This document shows, in pieces, positions 32,463 through 40,300 of a stretch of DNA of 64,000 bases (position 1 is the stretch's first letter; each line of letters begins with the position of its first letter). The notes under the pieces were generated by a model that saw nothing but the letters and a program-made list of their open reading frames with translations, had not been told where the DNA came from and made no database searches. The DNA comes from Saltatorellus ferox (GTDB lineage Bacteria > Planctomycetota > UBA1135 > GCA-002686595). The DNA is taken from positions 62,001-126,000 of the forward strand of contig CP036434.1 of NCBI GenBank assembly GCA_007751475.1, in the 5' to 3' direction. The position numbers were made by a program, and so were the translations under genes.

Positions 32463-33980
32463 TCATCCGCCCCGCAGCCTGCGGCTCGCTTCCACCATCG
32501 CCGCCAGCTTCTTCTCGGCGACCCCGGCTGCGGCGATCGGGTTGTCCGCGAACGTCGCGAAGCCGCAGTCGGGATTGAGGAGCACGCGCTCGGCCCCGAA
32601 GAGATCGACCGCGCGCTGCGCCTTGGCGATGATCTCGTCGACGGTCTCGATCCGATCGTGCTTCTGGTTCACGACCCCGACCCCGATCCTGCGCGAATCC
32701 GGAAGACTGCGCAGTACGGCTTCGTCACCGGCGCGCGGCGTGCACAGCTCCAGCACAAGCGTGCCCACGGGCACCTGCTCGAACAGAGGCAGGAGCGGCG
32801 CGTAGTCGCCGGACAGCGCGACGGATTCGTCGCGCGACCAGTTCCCGCGACAAACGTGGAGCGCGAGGCGTTCCTCGGGAAGTCCCTCGAAGACGGCCTT
32901 CAGAAGCTCCGTCGCGAAGCCGAGCTCTGCCTTCGTCTCGCCGCGTTCGCCGAGGGCGCCGCACATGAAGCTTCGGCCGCCCGTCGCGTGGGCGCCGTGC
33001 GCGACCTCGGTGAGCACCGGCTCGTCGAACTGGATCAAGGCCGTGCCCTCCGCGAGCAGGTAGTGCAGCTCTTCCCGCAGCACGCGGATCACGTCCTTCG
33101 CCAGCTCGTCCCGGTCCGCGTAAGCGCGGTCCGAGATGCACTCCATCCACATGGTCCGCGTCAGCAGATAGGGCCCGGGCAGCGCGACCTTGATCGGTCG
33201 ATCGGTCAGCGTCCGGGCGAACTGGACCTCGTGGACGGCGAGCGGACGACTCCGCCCGAGCGGCCCGAAAACGGCGGGATGCCGCACCTCGGCCGCCGGT
33301 ACGTCGAGCGAGTCGAGTTCGCGCTGGAACTCCTCGGGATGGTCGACGTAGGGCAAGAGGTCGGTCAGCGGGATCAACTGGCAGTTGTCGAGCAGCCCGC
33401 CCACGAAGCTCGCGTAGTTGTCGCGGCGCTGCTCGCCGTCCGTGATCACGTCCACGCCCGCGCGCTCCTGTGCCTGGACGGCGAGCCGCACGGCGTCCTG
33501 CGCCGCGGCGTCGAACTCGTCGTCGGAGAGTCGTCCTTCGAGGCGCTCGTGCAATGACCTCAGAAGCCAGTTCGGCCGCGGCCAGCTTCCGACGCCCATG
33601 ACGGAGAAAGGCGCGATCGGAGGCGCGGGCGCAGGATCCGGCAGCGAGGCCGGAATCTGCACCTCGATCACCTCCTGGGTGAGAGGCATCGACTCGCGCT
33701 GCGCGCCGCTCTTCTGGAAGGCGACCGGATCGAACGCGCCCTTGGACACGAGGAAGCTGCGATGCTCCCCGCGGTCGAGCTGGGAAACCAGCTCGTTCCC
33801 GGTCAGGCGGCACCAGGCGGGCAGGTCCTCGACCACGGACTTCTCGGAGGACAGGATCTCGAGGAGCCGTCCGGGGCCGAGCGGGTCGATGTGCTTGCGG
33901 ATCAGCAGCAGGAGGCCGTTGCCGCAGTCGAGGTTGCCGCCGTCGAAGCTGACGTCGGGGGCGTGGGCGTGTTCGGTCAC
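32463..33980 (-). CDS. TusA-like sulfur carrier fused to a cobalamin-independent MetE-like methyltransferase
   Basis: This 505-residue protein has an N-terminal TusA-like domain (about 8-70): FDGGNLDCGNGLLLLIRK with C19, then EDLPAWCRLTGNEL, matching TusA's DIPAWCRxTGHEL. The usual Cys-Pro is Cys-Gly. From about 125 a MetE-type barrel follows (GVGSWPRPNWL). Its zinc ligands are likely H375 and C377 in ALHVCRGNW, E411 in VLELC and C472 in NPDCGFAT. A sulfur carrier joined to a thiol-activating methyltransferase suggests methylation of a carrier-bound or released persulfide or thiol. The GTG start at 33980 follows a DsrE-like gene by 10 bases, and another TusA-like gene lies upstream. Confidence 0.85.
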   Translation of the reverse strand: MTEHAHAPDVSFDGGNLDCGNGLLLLIRKHIDPLGPGRLLEILSSEKSVVEDLPAWCRLTGNELVSQLDRGEHRSFLVSKGAFDPVAFQKSGAQRESMPLTQEVIEVQIPASLPDPAPAPPIAPFSVMGVGSWPRPNWLLRSLHERLEGRLSDDEFDAAAQDAVRLAVQAQERAGVDVITDGEQRRDNYASFVGGLLDNCQLIPLTDLLPYVDHPEEFQRELDSLDVPAAEVRHPAVFGPLGRSRPLAVHEVQFARTLTDRPIKVALPGPYLLTRTMWMECISDRAYADRDELAKDVIRVLREELHYLLAEGTALIQFDEPVLTEVAHGAHATGGRSFMCGALGERGETKAELGFATELLKAVFEGLPEERLALHVCRGNWSRDESVALSGDYAPLLPLFEQVPVGTLVLELCTPRAGDEAVLRSLPDSRRIGVGVVNQKHDRIETVDEIIAKAQRAVDLFGAERVLLNPDCGFATFADNPIAAAGVAEKKLAAMVEASRRLRGG

Positions 33981-33990
33981 GGGAGGCGTG

Positions 33991-34353
33991 TTAGTAAGAG
34001 ACGCTCGGGCAGCCGCCCGCCATGAATTCGACGAGCTTGGCGCCGCCGACGACCTTGGCGCCTGCGACGAGTTCGGCCTCGTCGAGGCCGCGCTTCTTCA
34101 TGCAGGGGGCGCAGACGTAGATCTCTCCACCGGCCTCGGCGAAGCTGGACATCAGATCGGCGAGGCGCGCGAAGCCTTCCTCGGCGATATCGTCGGCGTA
34201 GCCCTTCTCGGCGAGTCGGACGGCCTCGGTGCTCAGGAACACGACGGTGTCCTGGCTGGAACCGAGCGCGGCGTTGGCGACGACGAAGGCGACGGTGGCC
34301 TTGTCGGTGTCTTCCTTGGCACAGGTGAGCGAGACGACGAAGCGGTTGGACAT
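33991..34353 (-). CDS. DsrE-family sulfur-relay protein
   Basis: The 120-residue protein has the DsrE/YchN fold: it starts FVVSLTCAKED, continues with helix-strand repeats and contains a CxxC pair C81/C84 in YVCAPCMKKRG, plus C115 near the C-terminus. DsrE-type proteins accept and pass on persulfide sulfur, commonly together with TusA. Here TusA-like domains are encoded on both sides, one stand-alone and one fused to a MetE-like enzyme. The start is ATG 34353. It may instead be a structural member of the family, but the cysteines sit where the sulfur-carrying residue is expected. Confidence 0.85.
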   Translation of the reverse strand: MSNRFVVSLTCAKEDTDKATVAFVVANAALGSSQDTVVFLSTEAVRLAEKGYADDIAEEGFARLADLMSSFAEAGGEIYVCAPCMKKRGLDEAELVAGAKVVGGAKLVEFMAGGCPSVSY

Positions 34354-34440
34354 GATGGGATGGGTGGTGACAGAGGGGGTGGAGACCGGCCGCGGCGACG
34401 TTCAGCTGCGGTTCTTCCGGTGGGCTATGGGCCGGGCTGC

Positions 34441-34758
34441 TCAGAGTCGGTCGTCCGGGGATCGATCGTCCGGGGATCGATTTTCCGGGAGCCGGCGTTC
34501 GATCAGAAAGCGCGGAGGGGCGGCGGCGAGGAGCACGTTGCCGGTGAGTCGAGCCCACGCGGGGACGTCCTCGGGAGCCCCTGCGTCCGTGGTCACCAGC
34601 ATCAGCGTCGCGTATTCCGGGAGCTTCTGGATCCGCATGCGAAGCTCGAGGGCCAGTTCACCGCAGCCGCGGTCGCCAGCGTCGAAGACCTCCACGTCGG
34701 TCGCGCCCGCCAGGGCCCCGTCGAGGTCGGTCGGAATGGGGTCGTCAGGATCGTTCAT
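34441..34758 (-). CDS. Stand-alone TusA-like sulfur-carrier protein
   Basis: The 105-residue protein resembles the TusA-like domain in the fusion gene two genes downstream: FDAGDRGCGELALELRMRI with C32, and EDVPAWARLTGNVLL. As in the fusion, the usual Cys-Pro is Cys-Gly, and the downstream Cys of PAWCR is replaced by Ala. The C-terminal tail repeats SPDDR, encoded by a 15-bp tandem repeat. It probably donates sulfur to the DsrE-like protein or the fusion. ATG 34758 was chosen because the longer frame has no family similarity upstream. Confidence 0.8.
   Translation of the reverse strand: MNDPDDPIPTDLDGALAGATDVEVFDAGDRGCGELALELRMRIQKLPEYATLMLVTTDAGAPEDVPAWARLTGNVLLAAAPPRFLIERRLPENRSPDDRSPDDRL
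34451..34480 (-). repeat. 15-bp tandem repeat encoding SPDDR units
   Basis: Two perfect copies of TCGTCCGGGGATCGA lie at 34451-34465 and 34466-34480, followed by a decayed third. They are in frame on the minus strand and encode the charged tail of the TusA-like protein. Confidence 0.9.
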
Positions 34759-34877
34759 GGGAGCACGCCGCCCGGGATGATACGGCCCATTCTCGACTCT
34801 CGCAGTCCTCGACTCGGAAAGCCCTGTGTACCAGAACTCGTTCAGGGGCCCCTCTTCGAGCCTGCCCGCTTTCCAGG

Positions 34878-37058
34878 CTAGCGGAAGCGCGCCGCGGCGG
34901 CGCCCAGCGGTCGCTTCTCGTTCGCGTCGAGACGGAACTGCCAGGAGACCGCCAGGGCGCCCGAGGGGTGCACGTTCGATATCGAGGGGAAACTCGCGTC
35001 GAATCCTTCCGGAGTGATGGGCTCGCCCGGGATCGTCTGGTTCGACAGGCCCGAGACGCCGTTCGACGGGAGGTTCGTTCGCTTCGCGTAGATCCTCCCG
35101 AGCCCGTTCGCTGCGTCCACCTGACGAACGAAGAGCGTCGCCCAGCCGTTCTGATCCACCGTCAGGTTGACGAACGAGTTCTCGGGGTCGTCGGTGTCGA
35201 TGACGGACACGCCGGACAGATCCTCCGGCGGACCCCACGGCAAGGCTTCATCGGCGCGGTACTCGGCGACGACGAGGCGAGTGTCCGAGGCCATGTTCGG
35301 GTCGAGGCGCTCCACCCATTGAACGAGGAAAGCGTTCCCCCCGGTCGATCGCGCCTGGGGCGTCATGCGCCCCACGCGGGGGCGAAGCTGGAAGCCGTAG
35401 CCAATCGTCTGGTTCGCATCCCGTGCCACGTAGTCGTCCCATACGGGGGTCTGGTACACCGTGTAGGGCGTTCCCCCGGGGACGGTGGGGGAAGGGGCCA
35501 TCGGAGCCGTCCAGGAGAAGCTCGCGAGGTCCAGCTGGCGCGCGCTCGGCTGGCCTGCGCGGCGGGTGAACACGACGACGTGGTCGGTCGCGCTGGCGCC
35601 GACGCCGCGACGGACGACCTTGATGTCAGTGAGCGCCGGCAGGTTGCCACTCTCGCCCGAAGGCGTCACATCGACGGTGGGCTGCCAGCCTGCACCCGGG
35701 ATCCACTCGGCGATCCAGTACCTGTCCACGAGCTCGTCGAAGAGACCTACCGTGGTCGCAGCGGACCACCACATGGCAATGGCTCCGCCGTCGGGCGTTT
35801 CGGTGACGACCGGCCAAGAGTTGTGGTTCTCGCCATCGGCCGATAGACGCGTGGCCGGATCCCAGTCATGCCATTGAATGACTCCGCCGGCGGTGTAGGG
35901 GGCCACGCTCGTGGAATTCGCGTACACCTTCTGATGCTCGAACTCGTTCCGAGAAGGCGTCACGTCCGTCGGCTCGGAAAGCGCCCAGAACGCCGCCCCG
36001 AGGTCGTGGTGCTTGGATACGAGGGCCGGGTTGAAGCTGAAGTGTGGACCGCCCAGTTCATCGGACACCCCGGCGCGCGGAAGGTCGATCCGGCCCTTGC
36101 TGTCGGCCTGGGAGGTGATCATGACAGGGTCGCCGAACTGCAGGCCGTCCATCGGCGTCAGGTAGCCCACGGGCGCCCTCAGGATCATGCGAAACGCGTC
36201 CGCTCGGCCCTCGTTCGGATCGCCCTCTGCGATGCGGAACCAGCCGAGTTCGTCGGTGAAGTCGAGGCGTCCGGTCTGCGGCTGAACGCCGTATTCACTA
36301 CCAGCCGAGAGCCGCGTGTTGATCGTGATCGGGAACTGCCAGGGGCCGCCGAAGCGCGAACTCAGCAGCGAATGGAACCAGAAGATGCCGTTGCTGCTCG
36401 CCTGGAAGTAGCTGCCTTCGAGCGTGGCGTAGAGGTTGAGATCGGGCGTGACCGTCACTCCGCCGATTTCATCGGTGCCGCTCGTGATCAGCTCCGGGTC
36501 GGCCCACTTGCCGTCGCGCACGAGAAAGTATGTCGTGGAGCCGCCGGTGATCGCGAGCCCCGCGGCCGATCGAAGGCGACTGGCGAGCACGCGGTACACG
36601 CTGTTGTGCACTGTCTGGTCAGCGAGCTCCAGGTCCAACGAGCGTGAACTCGGATAGGAAACTCGCTCGATCGGAACGTCGACGAACGCCTCCATCGGAC
36701 GCTTGATCTGCACCCGGAAGTCGGCGGGGGTGAGGCTCTGATCGATGGCGCCAGAGAACATGAGCGTGATCTTTTCGCCGGGCTCCGCCACCAGGGTGCC
36801 GTCGGGCAGCATCGCGGGACTGGTGGTGGGCTCCGTCAGGGGCGTCCGGGAGAGCTTCGGGGTCGACTCGGAGATCAGGAGCGAGACCTGTTCCAGATCT
36901 CCTCCGCCATCGCCGCCTCCCGAGGCCGCGCTGGCGCCGCCCGCGAGGCCCAGGCCGCAGCCGGAAAGTAGCGCGGGTGCGATCGCCGCCCAGGCGACGA
37001 GGAGGGCGGCTCGCTGACCGCCGATGGAGGTTGGACTGAACGGAGTGGGGTGCGACAT
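34878..37058 (-). CDS. Large surface lipoprotein with an SbsA-like Ig start and beta-rich body
   Basis: With ATG 37058 the protein is 726 residues and opens with a lipoprotein signal (ALLSGCGLGL). A Gly/Ser/Ala-rich linker leads to a bacterial Ig-like region (EKITLMFSGAIDQSLTPADFRVQI) of the SbsA type. The remainder contains repeated W-rich beta segments such as WPVVTETPDGGAIAMWWS and AFLVQWVERLD, suggesting a propeller or repeated beta-sandwich. I do not recognise an enzyme. An earlier in-frame ATG at 37313 would put the signal sequence internally and is rejected. A role in surface binding or structure is plausible. Confidence 0.7.
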   Translation of the reverse strand: MSHPTPFSPTSIGGQRAALLVAWAAIAPALLSGCGLGLAGGASAASGGGDGGGDLEQVSLLISESTPKLSRTPLTEPTTSPAMLPDGTLVAEPGEKITLMFSGAIDQSLTPADFRVQIKRPMEAFVDVPIERVSYPSSRSLDLELADQTVHNSVYRVLASRLRSAAGLAITGGSTTYFLVRDGKWADPELITSGTDEIGGVTVTPDLNLYATLEGSYFQASSNGIFWFHSLLSSRFGGPWQFPITINTRLSAGSEYGVQPQTGRLDFTDELGWFRIAEGDPNEGRADAFRMILRAPVGYLTPMDGLQFGDPVMITSQADSKGRIDLPRAGVSDELGGPHFSFNPALVSKHHDLGAAFWALSEPTDVTPSRNEFEHQKVYANSTSVAPYTAGGVIQWHDWDPATRLSADGENHNSWPVVTETPDGGAIAMWWSAATTVGLFDELVDRYWIAEWIPGAGWQPTVDVTPSGESGNLPALTDIKVVRRGVGASATDHVVVFTRRAGQPSARQLDLASFSWTAPMAPSPTVPGGTPYTVYQTPVWDDYVARDANQTIGYGFQLRPRVGRMTPQARSTGGNAFLVQWVERLDPNMASDTRLVVAEYRADEALPWGPPEDLSGVSVIDTDDPENSFVNLTVDQNGWATLFVRQVDAANGLGRIYAKRTNLPSNGVSGLSNQTIPGEPITPEGFDASFPSISNVHPSGALAVSWQFRLDANEKRPLGAAAARFR

Positions 37059-37368
37059 GGGCTCGGACGGGGCGAGGCGACGGTTGGGCAGTTCCAGAGC
37101 ACTGGCGACGCAATTTGATGAGTGATCCGGGCGCCACCTCTGACAGGGCCACTCGCAAGGATAACAAACGGTGAAAAGCCGAAAGTCGAACCCCTCCGTT
37201 CTGCTCACGAAGAAGTCCACTCGATGTTCCGCCGGCCCAGATTGGTCCACCGGGGTCGGCGGAATCCCTGACAGGATTTCGTCCACGTGCACCGTAGCGG
37301 CCCCGCAGACCATTTCTTAGCGTCCAACGCTCGACTGTGCCCCACGCCAAGCTCAGGACCGTCTCTTC
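37059..37368. other. Divergent intergenic region with a long inverted repeat
   Basis: This 310-base gap separates the lipoprotein gene from the 1709-residue kinase gene. TTCCGCCGGCCC (37227-37238) pairs with GGGTCGGCGGAA (37253-37264), a 12-bp stem with one G-U pair and a 14-base loop. It could be an operator or a structured leader for the kinase. No clear promoter hexamers or open frame of interest were seen. Confidence 0.55.
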
Positions 37369-40300
37369 ATGCCCGCCCGAATTCCGTCGAGCCATCCCAT
37401 CGATCCGCTCGACGCGCTCGTGGCCCATGTTTGCGATTCGCTGATCGAGCCGCTCCAGGAAGAGCCGAGTAGCCTCGGGCGATCCGTCTTCGCGCGCAGG
37501 CTGAGGGAGGCCATCCTGAATCCTGCCTTGAGCGCAGGCGAACGGGTGATCATCGAGCAGCTCTCCCTAAGCAGTCCGCCTTCCGAGGTCGACCGACTCC
37601 TGACCTTGCGCGTGAAGACGGCCCTGGCGCAGGCCTGTGAAGCCACCGGGCTCGGTCGCAGCGAAGCCGCTCGACGCTTTCTGGACTCCGTGGTCGTGGC
37701 GCGGGGTGAAGGCGAGGTGGAGGGCCGGAAGAGTGCGAGCGCCGAGGGCGCGGACTCGCTCTTCACATGGACCCGGACCATCGCGGAGGAGTCGCTTCCC
37801 GCCGGCGCGACGCCGCACGTCTTCACGAACCGCGGTGGACAGATCGAGCTGGAGAGAACTCTCGATGCTTGGGCTGCAGACCACTCTTCGACGCTCGGCG
37901 ATTCCGTCTCCGCACCCGCTGCTCTGTTCGAGCTGACGGATGCGCTGCAAGCGATCGAGGGGCACATGCTGAAGTCCGCGCCTGAGGCGTCCAAGAACAC
38001 GCTGGAGACGGTCGCGCGCGGGGAGGACCTGATCGGGAAGACCCTCAAAGGCAAGTACCTCATCACGGGCCGGCTCGGGAAGGGCGGATTCGGCACCGTC
38101 TACCAAGCGGTCGATCTTGGATTCGCCGAGGAACTCGGCGAGCAGAGCGGAGCCCGCGTCGCCATCAAGGTTCTGAACTCCAACATCCAGGGCAGCCAGA
38201 AGGCGATCCGCAGCTTCCAGGAGGAAGCCCAGCGGCTCACGCTTCTCAGCCATCCCAACATCGTCCAATGGATGACGTTCGACAGGACCGCCGAGGGCAT
38301 CTACTACTTCGTGATGGAGTTCCTGGAGGGGCGCGAACTGGCGGACGTTCTCAAGGACGAGAAGCAGCTCGAGCCGATGCGCGTGGGGAAGATCATGCTC
38401 GACGTGCTGGCCGCGTTGCGCTGTGCCCACGAGGTCCCGGAGGGGCGAGCGCTCCTCCACCTGGACCTCAAGCCGCAGAACATCTTCATCCTCGGAGCGC
38501 CGGAGCAGGGCGCCGAGACGGCGAAGGTGATCGACTTCGGGATCGGCCAGAACGTCAGCAACGAACTGGCGGACATCGGGCGCGTCGTCGTCGATGAGGA
38601 CGATCCGAACGAGGATCTTCTCGAGCAGACCCTCTTTCCCGCGGGCGGCGATTCAAAGGACGGACGAGGGCTGACCCCGGAGATCCGCTTTTTGCAGCGC
38701 GCCATGGCCATCGCCGGCGCCAGGGCCGGCGCGGCGCCGTCCGTCGACGGACCCGTCCGACGCGCGAGGGGCGGGACCGTGCTCTACTCCTCGCCTGAGC
38801 AGTGCAAGCACCTGCGAAGGGACCTGGATATCGAGACTCTCGATGGGCGTTCCGATATCTACTCCCTCGGCGTCGTCGGCTTCAAGGCGCTCACGGGAAC
38901 CTATCCGTTCGCGAGAAAAGCGACGTCGCTCAAGGATGCCTATCGGCAGCATCTCATGGAGGCACCGCGCAAGGTGCGCGATGTCCGACCGAAGGTTCCG
39001 CGTCGGCTTGCGGCGGTCGTGGACCGGTGTCTCGAGAAAGACCGGGAGCGTCGGTTTCAGTCGGCGAGCGAAGCGCGGGTCGCGCTCGAGAAGGCGATGC
39101 AGCCGCTGGTCTCCACGTCGTTCCTGATCGCGGTGCCGATTCTACTTCTGTCGCTCCTCGCGATGGTGCTCCATACGTTTCTGAAGGCGCCGGAGTTCCA
39201 GCAGGTCGGCGACGTTTCGATCTGGAGATACTCCAGAAGCGACCCTGATGCCGAGCCATCGAAGGACCTGGTGTCGAGCTTCACCTTTGACAACGTGCTG
39301 GGCCTTGCGAACGACAACCTGGGCTCTCGAGCGGTTCTGAAAGCAGGGGGCGCGCCACCTCCCGCCGGATCTCCACTTCTGATGGAAGGAGACTCCCCGA
39401 AGGATCCCGAGGCGAAGCCCCTTCGTGACGTGACGCTCGTTTCGGACGGGAACGGAGGCTTCGAGTTTCGCGTCATGGACGGGGCGGAGCTCCCGCGAAC
39501 GGATGTATTCATTCGCTGGCCGGAGTCGCATGTCGTCAGTCTGCCGTTCCGGCTGGCGACCGTGGGGCCCCTGGGAACCGCAAGGACGAACTTCAGGCTG
39601 GTGCCGCCAGGAGCGAGGCCGTCCGCAGCGGCGGGCATCGACCTCCAGGCGGGCGAGCCGCGCCTCGTGTGGGGTGGGACCAGCCATCGGATCGTCGCGG
39701 AGGTGCTGGGCGCGGGGCCCACCGTCTCCAGGGCGGGCATCGTCGATACCAGATCCGCTGGCGTGGAACGCCTCGAGCCCGTCGTCAACCCGCTCGACTT
39801 CACCGTTGCCCTCCGGGTCGATCAGGTCGACGTCGCCGAGGCGGGCGTCACCCGGTCGAGCTTCACCGTCGCGCTCGAGGATCGTGCGGGTCGTAGAATG
39901 AGGGTAGGCGAGCCGGTCGAGCTCGTGCTCACGAACGAGCCCTCGACGATCGACCCCGATTCGGTGCACCTCTTCCGACTCGCGCCATCCGGGAAGCCGA
40001 GGCTCGAACCGGTGCCCCTGAACCTGGAGGAGGGCGACCTTCGATCCACACGCGTTCATCTGAACAACGAGGTCGATCGCATCGAACTGAGCGGCCGCTT
40101 CCGGAAGGCAGCCTGGGGGCGGTCCATCCGCCTGGGGCTCAAGGGGCTTGGAGAAGACCAGTTCGAAACGTTCGAGGACGGTCGTTTCTCGTTCGTCGTG
40201 CCAGTGGACGCGCTCCTCGGAGCAAGGGCGGCCCGTCCGCGAGCTGGGATGACCTTTACGGCCATCCTCGAGGTGGTGGACTCCGGTCTGCTGCCGTCCG

